In this document: one piece after another, positions 32,203 to 41,159 of the stretch
Layout: the number at the start of each line of letters is the position of its first letter
How positions within the stretch are numbered: position 1 is the stretch's first letter
Source of the DNA: CAYSRJ01 sp964521865
Lineage (GTDB): Bacteria; Spirochaetota; B62-G9; DRHN01
Assembly (NCBI GenBank): GCA_964521865.1
Contig: CAZFTJ010000001.1
Location: 310,001 to 374,000, forward strand
Length of the DNA: 64,000 bases
Direction of reading: 5' to 3'
Notes under the pieces: model-generated
What the model was told of the DNA's origin: nothing
The model's input: the letters and a program-made list of their open reading frames with translations, nothing else
Databases searched by the model: none
Program-made: the position numbers and the translations under genes

Positions 32203-32688
32203 ATGTATGAAGTGGGAGCAAAAGTTGTTTATCCACTCCACGGAGTTGGCGTTATCAGCTCAATCGAGGATAAGGAAGTCCTCGGAGAGAAAAGGTCCTA
32301 CTATATCATCAAGCTTTCGATCTCCGATATGACGGTGATGATACCGACAGACAAATCCGAAGAGCTCGGTCTTCGTCTGATCGTCAGCGACAGGGACGCG
32401 AATAAGGCGCTCAGGATAATCAGCGGGGAAACGACGGACATGGATGAGGATTGGAAATCGAGGTATCAGCATAATTTCGAAAAGATCAAAAGCGGTTCTA
32501 TCGTCAATGTTGCGGAAGTGGTGAGGAATCTCTTTCACAGGAACAAGGTGAAGGAGCTTTCCATAATGGAAAAAAAGCTGTACGAGAATGCATACAGACT
32601 GCTGATTGACGAAATCTCTTATGTCAAGGATCTGGAAAAGGAAGACGTTCAGAACCTGGTCTCGATTGGTCTTGAAAACGGGAAGTAG
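32203..32688 (+). CDS. carD: CarD/CdnL-family RNA-polymerase-binding regulator
   Basis: The 161-residue product opens with the CarD/TRCF RNA-polymerase-interaction domain (YEVGAKVVYPLHGVGVISSI, residues 2-21) and continues with an all-helical C-terminal domain (DWKSRYQHNFEKIKSGS..., ELSIMEKKLYENAYRLLIDE). CarD/CdnL proteins bind the polymerase beta subunit and stabilise open promoter complexes, notably at rRNA promoters. The length is typical. AGAGGAT is the ribosome site. It is followed by a PIN/TRAM gene after 41 bp. Confidence 0.93.
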   Translation: MYEVGAKVVYPLHGVGVISSIEDKEVLGEKRSYYIIKLSISDMTVMIPTDKSEELGLRLIVSDRDANKALRIISGETTDMDEDWKSRYQHNFEKIKSGSIVNVAEVVRNLFHRNKVKELSIMEKKLYENAYRLLIDEISYVKDLEKEDVQNLVSIGLENGK

Positions 32689-32729
32689 AAAAAGCAGAGT
32701 GGTGAATTACAAAATGTCGGAGAAAGCTA

Positions 32730-33692
32730 TTGATAATACGTATACTATTCGTTGTTGTAACCGTTGCACTCGCAATCCTTTTTACCATCGGCCATGAAAA
32801 TTTTGTTGTCTATACGGCTGTTGTTCTCGTCATATCCACAGGGGTAGTCCTTCTTGAAAGAATCGCAAAGAAATTCAAGAGGGAAAATGTCACCAGGATA
32901 TTCAAAGGATTCATAATCGGGCTCGTGCTCGGTGCAGGCTTTTCTGCAATCGCCCATTCTTTCGGCCTGCAGATGGCCTGGTACTACCGAACCTTCATCT
33001 ATCTGTGCACCCTCTATTTCGGCGTCGCTGTGGTGTCTCAGCTCGATTTCGGCGTGGGTATGATGCGCAGTACGGTCGGCAAAGGCGGACCCACCGATTG
33101 CGTCAAGATACTCGATACCAGTGTAATCATCGATGGAAGAATAGCGGATATTATCGATACGAAGTTTATCGAGGGAGTGCTCGTTGTTCCGAAGTTCGTA
33201 TTAGACGAGCTCCAGCAGATTGCAGATTCGTCGGATTCGGTGAAGCGCTCAAGGGGGCGCCGCGGGCTCGATGTTCTCAACCGGCTCAAAAAGGACAGGG
33301 GTACTCTTCTACGCATTACCGATCAGGATTTTCCCGAGATACCCGATGTCGACTCCAAACTTGTAAAGTTGGGCAAGGTGCTCGATGCAAAGGTGATCAC
33401 CAATGATTTCAACCTGTACAAGGTTGCCGAGATACAGGGGGTAACGGTTCTCAACATAAACCTTCTCGCCAACGCCCTGAAACCTGTTGTTCTTCCGGGT
33501 GAGCGGATGAAGATTGTGGTCATCAAAGAGGGAAAGGACCCCGGGCAGGGGATCGGGTATCTCGACGACGGAACTATGGTGGTGGTGGATTCTGGTAAAA
33601 AATATGTGGGTGAAGAGATATTTGTAACGGTTACCAGTGTGCTGCAGACACCTGCCGGAAGGATGATCTTTGCCAAGTATGAGCACGACTGA
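32730..33692 (+). CDS. PIN/TRAM-domain membrane protein (YacL-like)
   Basis: The 320-residue product starts at a TTG with GGAGAAAG at good spacing. Four membrane helices occupy residues ~1-110. A PIN domain spans about 125-250 (ILDTSVIIDGRIADI with the first catalytic Asp, VVPKFVLDELQQIAD with the Glu/Asp, VITNDFNLYKVAEI with the last acidic pair). A TRAM-like RNA-binding beta-barrel runs from about 262 to the end (GERMKIVVIKEGKDPGQGIG). It is probably a membrane-tethered RNase or RNA-binding protein. The catalytic acidic residues look intact. Substrate unknown. It overlaps rsmI by 14 bp. Confidence 0.9.
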   Translation: MIIRILFVVVTVALAILFTIGHENFVVYTAVVLVISTGVVLLERIAKKFKRENVTRIFKGFIIGLVLGAGFSAIAHSFGLQMAWYYRTFIYLCTLYFGVAVVSQLDFGVGMMRSTVGKGGPTDCVKILDTSVIIDGRIADIIDTKFIEGVLVVPKFVLDELQQIADSSDSVKRSRGRRGLDVLNRLKKDRGTLLRITDQDFPEIPDVDSKLVKLGKVLDAKVITNDFNLYKVAEIQGVTVLNINLLANALKPVVLPGERMKIVVIKEGKDPGQGIGYLDDGTMVVVDSGKKYVGEEIFVTVTSVLQTPAGRMIFAKYEHD

Positions 33693-34377
33693 CGGCGTAC
33701 TCTACGTTGTAAGCACACCCATAGGAAACCTGAAAGATATTACTCTGCGTGCGATCGAGATCCTTAAAAATGTCGATTATATAGCCTGCGAGGACACACG
33801 CATCACGCTGAAGCTGCTCAACAGGTACGATATTAAAAAACCACGTATCTCCTTCCACTCAAAAAGCACGCCTTTTGTTCTGAACCGCATTCGAAAGCTC
33901 ATTGCAAACGGGTCTTCCGTGGCCTATGTAACGGACAGCGGAACACCGCTTGTCTCCGATCCGGGAGGTATGCTCGTGCAGTGTATTGTCGAAGACGGAG
34001 GCAGGGTTGTTCCTGTTCCGGGTCCTTCAGCGGTTCATGCAGCACTCGTGGCATCGGGATTGCGGTTTTCGGAGTACACATTCATCGGCTTTACCTCGAA
34101 CAGGAGTGCACGGAGAAGAAAGAAGTTGGCAGAGCTCGGCAGGGGTGTGTACGTGTTTTATGAATCTCCGCACCGGATAGCGGGTTTTCTGAGAGATGCG
34201 TATGACGTGCTCGGGGACATTCCATGCTCCGTATCCAGGGAGATTACGAAGAGATTCGAAACCCATTACAGGGGCGGAATCGCCCGGGTGCTGAAAATTA
34301 TCGAAAAAGAGGGCCAGCGGGGTGAATACACGGTTGTGCTCGATACCAGAGAGGAGGGCGTGCGGGGCAGGATGTAA
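33679..34377 (+). CDS. rsmI: 16S rRNA 2'-O-ribose C1402 methyltransferase RsmI (short form)
   Basis: The product has 232 residues from the ATG at 33679. A TTG at 33670 is possible. It has the tetrapyrrole-methylase fold with the RsmI signature VVSTPIGNLKDITLRAIEIL near residues 9-28, CEDTRITLKLL near 37-47, and SDPGGMLVQ and VPGPSAVHAAL for SAM binding. It methylates the ribose of C1402 in 16S rRNA together with RsmH. The E. coli protein is 286 residues with a C-terminal helical domain that is missing here. The start lies inside the 3' end of the PIN/TRAM gene. Confidence 0.93.
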   Translation: MSTTDGVLYVVSTPIGNLKDITLRAIEILKNVDYIACEDTRITLKLLNRYDIKKPRISFHSKSTPFVLNRIRKLIANGSSVAYVTDSGTPLVSDPGGMLVQCIVEDGGRVVPVPGPSAVHAALVASGLRFSEYTFIGFTSNRSARRRKKLAELGRGVYVFYESPHRIAGFLRDAYDVLGDIPCSVSREITKRFETHYRGGIARVLKIIEKEGQRGEYTVVLDTREEGVRGRM

Positions 34378-34406
34378 TGCCGCCGTCAAGCGGCGTGTTC
34401 TTCGCG
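34378..34406 (+). repeat. Repeat D, partial copy 3
   Basis: Directly after the rsmI stop, the stretch GCCGCCGTCAAGCGGCGTGT then TCTTCGCG repeats the first block of repeat D (31614-31640). GCCGC...GCGGC forms a short stem, so it may act as part of the rsmI 3' end. Confidence 0.5.
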
Positions 34407-34550
34407 TCAAGCCAAAAACCTGAATTCTAGTGTACAAAACCAGAAACGCATGAAAAAAAACTGTTCCGGGACATGCAAATATGTACTATACTGTAGTACG
34501 GGCATGTGGTGCGGTATGAAATTATGTTCTTGGGGAATGTCCTATTTGCT

Positions 34551-34577
34551 TAAGTAATGAGATTTTCTTTCCGATAT
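34551..34577 (+). promoter_or_regulatory. Sigma-28 (flagellar) promoter of flgM
   Basis: TAAG (34551-34554), 15 bp, then TCCGATAT (34570-34577) closely follows the sigma-28 consensus TAAA-N15-GCCGATAA. Transcription would start at about 34584, some 20 bp before the flgM ATG. A FlgM gene driven by its own target sigma factor is the classical feedback loop. Confidence 0.65.
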
Positions 34578-34603
34578 ATCTTATGTCGAAGGAGTGCAGA
34601 TAA

Positions 34604-34909
34604 ATGACCATAGATAAGATTGGGCCGCTAAACAAAATCCTGAAAACCCAGAGTGACGTGAACATCAGGAAAAGCGAGAAGACCACAAAAAAAGACAGGG
34701 TTGAGCTTTCTCCGGAAGCGAAGAAGATGGCCGAGCTCTCACAGCTCGAGGCAAAGATTAAGGCTGCTCCTGATATACGCAAGGAACTCACCGCCGGAAG
34801 AATAAAGGAGCTCAGGGACAAGCTGGAAAATCCAGATGAGTATCTGACCAAGGAGATAGCTGAAAAGATCGCCCAAAAAGTTGCCGAGTCTTTCGGTATA
34901 AAATCGTAG
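34604..34909 (+). CDS. flgM: Anti-sigma-28 factor FlgM
   Basis: The product has 101 residues. The N-terminal part is polar and low in structure (IDKIGPLNKILKTQ). The central motif KKDRVELSPEAKKMAEL matches the conserved FlgM 'xDxvelS' segment, and the C-terminal helices (RKELTAGRIKELRDKLENP..., KEIAEKIAQKVAESF) correspond to the sigma-28-binding region. It holds FliA inactive in the cytoplasm until the hook is complete, then is exported. AAGGAG lies 8 bp before the ATG. It appears monocistronic, with a sigma-28-like promoter in front and a terminator at 35039. Confidence 0.9.
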   Translation: MTIDKIGPLNKILKTQSDVNIRKSEKTTKKDRVELSPEAKKMAELSQLEAKIKAAPDIRKELTAGRIKELRDKLENPDEYLTKEIAEKIAQKVAESFGIKS

Positions 34910-35038
34910 GACCGCATGCATTCAGTCGACCGCTGTATACGGGTTTTACATGGATAGGAAAGTGTAGGGCAGAGGGTACGCCTTTTGTCCTGAAAATGCC
35001 GTATGAACATACACGCGCTGAGAAAAATCAGGGTAATC

Positions 35039-35065
35039 AGACGGAGGAATACTCCGTCTTTTTTT
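35039..35065 (+). terminator. Rho-independent terminator after flgM
   Basis: Perfect 8-bp arms AGACGGAG (35039-35046) and CTCCGTCT (35052-35059) with a 5-nt loop are followed by a seven-T run to 35065. It lies 130 bp after flgM and ends that transcript before the dehydrogenase-like gene. Confidence 0.88.
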
Positions 35066-35153
35066 GTTTTATCCATTGGAAAGCCGGTTCATCCGATCTG
35101 CGGCCGGCTGAACAGGTTTCGGTTTTTACCTTATTAGGTTTTACCTTATTATG

Positions 35154-35175
35154 TTTGAAAGTTTGCTTGCCCATT
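35154..35175 (+). repeat. Repeat A, short relic
   Basis: The stretch TTTGAAAGTTTGCTTGCCCA then TT matches the inner end of repeat A at about 19 of 22 positions. It is preceded by two ggttttaccttatta units. It is probably a decayed third copy. Confidence 0.4.
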
Positions 35176-35207
35176 GATTGTCTCACACTGACCGGAGGTG
35201 CACGTGT

Positions 35208-36362
35208 TTGAGTTTCTTCGAGTTTACAATACCGACCAGGGTTGAGTTTGGTACGGATGCGCTCGCGAGGCTCGGATATTTCGCCGCTTCTCTCGGCGAC
35301 AGGGCGCTCGTCATATCCGAAAACGTTCAGAACAGGGCCGGAAACCTGCAGAATATAGAAAACATTCTGAAGGGAAAGAAGATCGAGGCCATTCTGTACG
35401 ACGGAATATTTCCGAATGCGGACACGCAGGTGATAGATGAGGTCGCATTGATTGCGAGAAAGTCCCGGGCGAACATCATTATCGGTGTAGGCGGCGCCCG
35501 CACATGCAATATCGCGAAACTCGTTTCATTTCTCTGCAGCAATGAAGGGGAGGTGGCGGACTACATTCATGGAAGAAGCGGCAATGGAGTGAGAGTTCCG
35601 TACATCGAGATCCCCACAATCTTTCGGGAAGTTTTCGCCCTTACGAACAGTGCGTTCGTAACGGATGCCTACGACCAGACAAACAGGGTGCTCACCCTGC
35701 AGGGCCTCGGTACCGATGTGCTCGTGGATGACCCGGCCCTGATGGCCGATATACCGATCGATATCGCGGTATACACGGCCTTCGATATCATATCGCTTTC
35801 CACAGAGGGTTATATATCGCTGAAGGCGATTCCCCTCGTTGAGCCGATACTTTTGAGGGGCATTGAAATAGTCTACTACAATCTCCGGAATTATATAAAA
35901 AATCCTGTTGATGTCACCGTGCGCGAAAAGCTCTGTACCGCAGGACTGTTTACCGCAATCGCCAATATTATAACCGGGTTCGGGGTGAGCTTTGCGCTCG
36001 CTATGGGGATGAACGGGAAAAACCGGATTTCAAAGTCGATAATGTCTTCACTGGTTCTCACAACGATGATGGGATACAATCAGTCCGTTTCCGCAGCGCG
36101 TCTTGCCAAGATTGCGCGGGTTATGGGAAGGGATACCTCTCAGGTGCCGGAGGCGGAAGCCGCAGGTCTTGCAATAGAGGCTGTCGAAGAGTTCAGAGAG
36201 AACCTGGGGGTGCAGCTCGTCAAGCGGATCAAAGACCTGGGGCTCGAAAAAGACGACCTTGCCGAAGCCGCCGAGGTTGCGATACGCTTCGAAGACATAA
36301 ACAGCATGCCGAGAAAGGCATCGTTCGAAAACCTCATGGACATGCTCCAGAAGGTGTACTGA
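35208..36362 (+). CDS. Iron-alcohol-dehydrogenase-like protein lacking metal-binding histidines
   Basis: The product has 384 residues from a TTG with GGAGGTG 7 bp upstream. The overall fold is clearly Fe-ADH/DHQ-synthase-like: FTIPTRVEFGTDALARLG at the start, then DALVISE-like and VLVDDPALMADIP elements. In the metal site the Asp is kept (FDIISLSTEGYI), but the following His is Ser. The His-x3-His loop (normally GLVHGMAHPLG) reads GVSFALAMGMNG, and the last His is also gone. The NAD loop GGGSxxD is changed to GVGGARTCNIAK. It therefore cannot bind Fe or Zn in the usual way. It may be a sensor, a metal-free enzyme or a structural homologue. It converges on, and overlaps by 29 bp, the epimerase gene. 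Confidence 0.8.
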   Translation: MSFFEFTIPTRVEFGTDALARLGYFAASLGDRALVISENVQNRAGNLQNIENILKGKKIEAILYDGIFPNADTQVIDEVALIARKSRANIIIGVGGARTCNIAKLVSFLCSNEGEVADYIHGRSGNGVRVPYIEIPTIFREVFALTNSAFVTDAYDQTNRVLTLQGLGTDVLVDDPALMADIPIDIAVYTAFDIISLSTEGYISLKAIPLVEPILLRGIEIVYYNLRNYIKNPVDVTVREKLCTAGLFTAIANIITGFGVSFALAMGMNGKNRISKSIMSSLVLTTMMGYNQSVSAARLAKIARVMGRDTSQVPEAEAAGLAIEAVEEFRENLGVQLVKRIKDLGLEKDDLAEAAEVAIRFEDINSMPRKASFENLMDMLQKVY

Positions 36363-37359
36363 CGGTCTGTACCGGCGACTTTTTATACTCCTCGTACCAT
36401 TCCGCACAGATCCCGACTCCCTCTTCAGTCGTAAAAGGCGGGTCGTAATTCAGAACCTTTTTTGCCTTTTCAATGCTGAAACTGTAATTTTTCGACGCCT
36501 GGGCGATTCTGTACGGGGTTATGAGCGGGGGTTTGGCGGAATGAAAGAGCTTGAAGAGCGCGTCGAGCACGAGAGAAAATCCGTACAGAGGTTTTGCGGG
36601 TATGGATAACATGGGAGGCCGTTTGTCGAGAGCAGCCGCCATCATCCCCAGAAACTCCCGCCACCGTATATCACAGCCGTCGCTTATATTGAATGCATGG
36701 CCGGCGCCCTTCTCGGCGGTCAGGCAGAGCTCTACGGCACGCACGAGGTTTCGGGCGAAGCACGGCGAGGTGAGGGTCTTTCCTCCCAGCGGGAAAGCCG
36801 CAAGACCCCTGTCGATTGCCTGCAGAAACGGGAGGGTGGTCGTTGTATCGAAAGGCCCGAAAACGTTCGAAGGCCTGAGAACGAACAGCTCTATTCTGTC
36901 GCGGTATTGGAATAGTTTCTGCTCCGCAATTGCCTTCGTTACACAGTAGCCGTTTTTGAAGGGCCTGACCTCATGCTTTTCATCGGTGTTGATGTGTCCC
37001 GTGAAGCCGTAGACGACCGTCGAGCTCAAATGGATGAATCTGCGGACCCCGCTTCTTATTGCGGATTCAATCAGATTGAGTGTTCCCTGTACATTCGTGT
37101 GATAGAAATCGTCATAATCTCCCCAGTCGCTTGCACGGGCTGCGGTATGAATCACCGCATCAAACCCCTGCAGCGAATCGTCGAGCCTGTCTTCAAGGGA
37201 CGCGGTGATCAGGGAATACTCACTCCCCTTGAAGCGGAAGAGCCGTGAGGTTTTTCTGACCATTCCGACCGCGCTGTACGCGGACCTTTCGGAAAGACGG
37301 CTGAGCAGATGACTTCCGATAAACCCGTTAGCCCCGGTTATGAGAACTCTCATCTCCAT
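36334..37359 (-). CDS. NAD-dependent epimerase/dehydratase
   Basis: The product has 341 residues from the ATG at 37359 with GGAGAG before it (the frame is open to 37434). It is an extended SDR of the epimerase/3-beta-hydroxysteroid-dehydrogenase-like type. It has the dinucleotide loop TGANGFIGSHLL (near residues 7-18), the SSTVVYG segment and the catalytic YCVTK (Tyr-x3-Lys, near 147). The C-terminal half (ISDGCDIRWREFLGMM) would bind an NDP-sugar or related substrate. The substrate is not predictable. The 3' end overlaps the dehydrogenase-like gene by 29 bp. Confidence 0.85.
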   Translation of the reverse strand: MEMRVLITGANGFIGSHLLSRLSERSAYSAVGMVRKTSRLFRFKGSEYSLITASLEDRLDDSLQGFDAVIHTAARASDWGDYDDFYHTNVQGTLNLIESAIRSGVRRFIHLSSTVVYGFTGHINTDEKHEVRPFKNGYCVTKAIAEQKLFQYRDRIELFVLRPSNVFGPFDTTTTLPFLQAIDRGLAAFPLGGKTLTSPCFARNLVRAVELCLTAEKGAGHAFNISDGCDIRWREFLGMMAAALDKRPPMLSIPAKPLYGFSLVLDALFKLFHSAKPPLITPYRIAQASKNYSFSIEKAKKVLNYDPPFTTEEGVGICAEWYEEYKKSPVQTVSTPSGACP

Positions 37360-37577
37360 CCCCGCTCTCCTTCCTCGTTTCATACAGTGCGAGGTGCATA
37401 TTCCCGGCAGTATCGCGAAACGACGACGAAACATCGTTATTTACACGGGTAGTTGTTTTAAATTATATTAATTATTCTAATCTCGTGTTATTATTGAAAA
37501 AAAGCAACGGAATTTAACCCGCTCCTCCGAAAAGAGCGGTAATCGCGGCAGAAACTTTACACGGGGGTGGATGTACA

Positions 37578-38699
37578 ATGTCCGAGATTCGCATTGAGCC
37601 GGTTAAAACCGGCGCCGAAACGAAACGCTTCTTTAATCTTCCGAAAAGCCTGTACGCAGACGACCCATGCTATGTCGAGCCTCTTCGCTCCGAGCTGAAC
37701 AAGCAGTTCAGCAGAAAGCATAATCCCTTTTTCGAGCATGCCGATGTACAGTCGTTTCTTGCGTACAGGGACGGTCGTCCCGTGGGAAGGATAACCGCGA
37801 TAGAGAACAGGCTGTACAACGAATACCACCACAACAGGTCGGGATTCTTCGGTTTTTTCGAATGCGCCGATGATGCCGAGGCTTCCGGCAGCCTCCTTCA
37901 TGCCGCCGAAAAGTGGCTGAGAGGACGGGAACTTGACAGTGTCATCGGGCCGATGAGCTTCAGCACAAACGATATCTCGCCCGGTGTTCTGATCAGAGGG
38001 TTTGAATACCCCCCGTATCTCGATATGTCTCATGCGCTTCCGTATTATGCCGGGCTTATCGAAGGCGTGGGGTATGAAAAGGCCGTTGATGTGCTCGCGT
38101 TCAAAATACCGATTCACCAGGAGCTCGATCCAAGAATCGTCCGCCTCGCCGAGCGGGTGAGGACGAGGCGGAATGTCACGGTCCGCTACTTCGACGAAAA
38201 GCATTTTGACGGGGAGATACGGATTCTGAGAGATATATACAACAGCGCGTGGTCCGGCAACTGGGGATTCGTTCCCATTACGGATGCAGAGTTCGACGAG
38301 GCGGCAAAAAACTTCAACCGGGTGCGCATAAAGGAGCTTGCACTTATAGCGGAGGTGGACGGCGAACCGGCTGCATTTTCCCTGGTGCTGCCGAATATCA
38401 ACGAAGCTCTCATTCACATGAACGGCAGGCTCTTCCCCTTCGGCGTATTCAAGTTTTTGTACTGGCAGAAGAAAATAAAGGGTCTTCGCCTCCTGATTCT
38501 CGGCATCAAACCGGAGCACAGGAACCGGGGCATCGACGTCATGCTGTACTACCATAACATGACCGAGGGGATGAAACTCGGATACACCGAGGGGGAGCTC
38601 TCGTGGGTGCTGGAAACAAACACCCCCGTTATCAACGCGGCGCTGCTTGTAAAGGGCGAGGAGTACAAGCGCTACAGGATATACGAGAAAAAGCTGTAA
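37578..38699 (+). CDS. GNAT-like acyltransferase-fold protein
   Basis: The 373-residue cytoplasmic protein begins with an N-acyltransferase-like half (PCYVEPLRSELNKQFSRKHN, QSFLAYRDGRPVGRITAIEN). A second GNAT-like half with ELALIAEVDGEPAAFSLVLP and the acetyl-CoA-loop-like GIKPEHRNRGIDVMLYY lies near 325-340. The family occurs widely in bacteria as 'N-acetyltransferase' or hypothetical protein with no known substrate. GGGGGTGG precedes the ATG. It appears monocistronic. Confidence 0.75.
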   Translation: MSEIRIEPVKTGAETKRFFNLPKSLYADDPCYVEPLRSELNKQFSRKHNPFFEHADVQSFLAYRDGRPVGRITAIENRLYNEYHHNRSGFFGFFECADDAEASGSLLHAAEKWLRGRELDSVIGPMSFSTNDISPGVLIRGFEYPPYLDMSHALPYYAGLIEGVGYEKAVDVLAFKIPIHQELDPRIVRLAERVRTRRNVTVRYFDEKHFDGEIRILRDIYNSAWSGNWGFVPITDAEFDEAAKNFNRVRIKELALIAEVDGEPAAFSLVLPNINEALIHMNGRLFPFGVFKFLYWQKKIKGLRLLILGIKPEHRNRGIDVMLYYHNMTEGMKLGYTEGELSWVLETNTPVINAALLVKGEEYKRYRIYEKKL

Positions 38700-38756
38700 A
38701 CGGCATTATTTTATCGAAGCGCGTCCGAATGAATGAGAGGCGCACACTGCCGATGC

Positions 38757-41159
38757 TCAGGCTGTACGGTCCTTCATCCGACGCCGAAAAAAAAGTAGTA
38801 CGGCAAACCAGTAGCATCCTGCCGCGGCAACGCCCGTAGCAAGAAACCCCGCATTGGAAGCGGCAAGCACCACTCCGGTCGAAGAAACAACGGAAAAAAA
38901 GCCGTTAACGGACCATGCCCAGGGCAGCGTGTATGCCGGCCCTCTTCGAAGAGCCGAGAGGCCGACCGGAAAATAAATTCCCATAAAAAAGCCCGCCGGT
39001 GCGGTCAATAAAACCGCAGCACTCAGTTTGAGCGCTGTCGACGCCCGGACTATCAGCAGGAAAAACCGGTCGCCCAAAAACAGTATACCGAGGAAATATG
39101 CAGTGATAAAAGCGGTTATACGCAGAAGGGTTTGCCTTCTTTTGTTCTCCTCGAGCCCGTCCGAGAAATAGCTTCCGGCGCCTGAAAAAACCAGAAGGGC
39201 TGCAATAATCGTCGAGTTTGAATAGAGCGGGTTGGCGATGAATTTGGCGAATTTCTGCATGAGGAGGATCTCGATAAACATGTATCCAACGGCTATGAGA
39301 CTGAAGTAGAGGATTACTTTTACGGCTTCGATTTTATGCCCCATGATGACCGGCGGAAGCATAATAAAAACACCGGCCAGGATAACCGTTGCAATAAATG
39401 TGGCAAAAAGCACTATATACCCGCCTTCTACAACAAATAGCCACTCTTTTCCTGTGGTTCTGAATAAGTAGGGGATTTTGCCCGGTCTGATAAAGTATGA
39501 AAAGTAGGGCCTGGTATCGGTCGACGGCCTGATGTTGAAGAGGTAGTTCTTCACAAATCGGCGTCCTTCCGTAAGAATACGACCGGTATTTCTGTAGTAG
39601 GCTGCATCCTGCACGATAGTGAACCGGTTCGCCTCTTTTTGCTTCATGCCCGGATAGAAGACGAGGTCGAAAGCCATGCTGCTGCAGAATGATTTGATTT
39701 TCTCGATTTCGGGGCCGGTAAACGGCACTTTTTTTACCAGCAAAGTGCCGAACTGCCAGCTGCGCAGAACAACCAGATTTTCCGTGACATCGAGATGTTC
39801 CCGCGAAAGGGCCTCTTTTGCCGTTGCAGCGAGCTTGAGGAGGTTCCTCGGAGGCTGCTTGAGAGGCAGGCTTGCTGAAACGACGCCGTCTTTACCGATG
39901 CCACCCAGATAGTCCTGGAATGCCTCGACGGTAAGCAGGTAGCTCGTGTCGGCGGAGTAGATGCCGCCCACAGTTTGCAGGTAGCCTGCGGTTTCCGGAA
40001 TATCGATGATATCAAACTGTGCTCCGCCGGTTTTAATAAAACTCCTCACATCCGTGCTGTTGAAAGCGACGGGTTTTTTATTGAAGAAATTATTGTTGAA
40101 TCCCGAAAAGACACGGGTCAGAATATCGGGCAGAAAGGGATTCTGCTCACACACCGTTACCTGCACGGCTCCGTTTACAAACGCCCTTTCCACCGGAATG
40201 CCGCCGCCGAGGCCGGCAATGAGCACACGGGGGTTCCTGTGCAAAATATAAGCGGCAGACTGCACCTGATAGCGGAGGTAATCAGGCAAACGGTCGTTTT
40301 GTATCCCGTCTACTGCGGACAGGAGGTCACCGTCGATAAAGAGACCGTGCTGCTCCGGGAGCCTGTTGTTGAACCGGTAACTCAAACCCGGCGCAATGCG
40401 AAGCATTCTGCTTTCCACAACATCGATGCTCCCGTACGGGCTTATCCGTGAATACACGATACGTGCATCCGGAAGGTTGAGAGCGAGCTGTTCACCCTTA
40501 TAGGGTAGGACTTTAATTCCACCCGTAAAAAATAGTATCCATCCGGCAGCAACGAGGCCGGCGGCGATTGTAAAAACCGGGACGGGCGCCCGGCCGAATA
40601 TGCCGGGATTTCGTATCATACACGTGATGAGATTGAAAAGACCGAGACACAGTGCAACGGAGAGCATCCTCTCCGGCCTGATCGAATACATGAGGAGAAT
40701 TGTCACGGCAATTCCGAAGCTCGAGCCGGTGAGATTGAAAAAATAGGCCCTGCCGCTTTTCATTACCAGAAAGGCGCATATAACTGCTGCCGATCCGGCG
40801 GCAAACGGCACCGCATAGAAGGTATATCTGAGAATAAGGCGGATAATCTGAGACCTGTCCCATACAAAAACGAGCGGGTCGAAAACCACCTTCGAGGAGA
40901 GGTAGAAACCCACCCCCAGGAAGAAGATGAAGCCGCAGGAAGACCAGAAAAAGAGCTCCTCCTCTCTGCCTCGCACCTTCTCTCTGAACAGACTTATGAG
41001 TGTGCCGCTCGTACCGAAACCGGTGAGCGCAAGTGCTATTGCGCCGTAGGTAAAGTTTCCAAATCCCTCCACCTTCAGGATGCGCATGAGGGAAATTTCG
41101 AGAGAGAGCAGGGCTGCAGAGACAAGAAAGAGGGGGAGAGGGTATACCGGTTTTTTCAT
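38757..41159 (-). CDS. Polytopic membrane protein with spermidine-synthase-like domain
   Basis: The product has 800 residues. About seven membrane helices occupy residues 5-225. A soluble Rossmann methyltransferase-like domain follows at about 240-570 with the SAM/dcSAM loop VLIAGLGGGIPVERAF near 320-335 and an acidic strand end (VTVCEQNP). Seven or so further helices complete the protein. This is the 'fused MFS/spermidine synthase' layout. These proteins are common in environmental bacteria, with unproven enzymatic activity. The start overlaps the stop of the isoaspartyl methyltransferase gene by 4 bp, so the two are translationally coupled. Confidence 0.8.
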   Translation of the reverse strand: MKKPVYPLPLFLVSAALLSLEISLMRILKVEGFGNFTYGAIALALTGFGTSGTLISLFREKVRGREEELFFWSSCGFIFFLGVGFYLSSKVVFDPLVFVWDRSQIIRLILRYTFYAVPFAAGSAAVICAFLVMKSGRAYFFNLTGSSFGIAVTILLMYSIRPERMLSVALCLGLFNLITCMIRNPGIFGRAPVPVFTIAAGLVAAGWILFFTGGIKVLPYKGEQLALNLPDARIVYSRISPYGSIDVVESRMLRIAPGLSYRFNNRLPEQHGLFIDGDLLSAVDGIQNDRLPDYLRYQVQSAAYILHRNPRVLIAGLGGGIPVERAFVNGAVQVTVCEQNPFLPDILTRVFSGFNNNFFNKKPVAFNSTDVRSFIKTGGAQFDIIDIPETAGYLQTVGGIYSADTSYLLTVEAFQDYLGGIGKDGVVSASLPLKQPPRNLLKLAATAKEALSREHLDVTENLVVLRSWQFGTLLVKKVPFTGPEIEKIKSFCSSMAFDLVFYPGMKQKEANRFTIVQDAAYYRNTGRILTEGRRFVKNYLFNIRPSTDTRPYFSYFIRPGKIPYLFRTTGKEWLFVVEGGYIVLFATFIATVILAGVFIMLPPVIMGHKIEAVKVILYFSLIAVGYMFIEILLMQKFAKFIANPLYSNSTIIAALLVFSGAGSYFSDGLEENKRRQTLLRITAFITAYFLGILFLGDRFFLLIVRASTALKLSAAVLLTAPAGFFMGIYFPVGLSALRRGPAYTLPWAWSVNGFFSVVSSTGVVLAASNAGFLATGVAAAGCYWFAVLLFFRRRMKDRTA

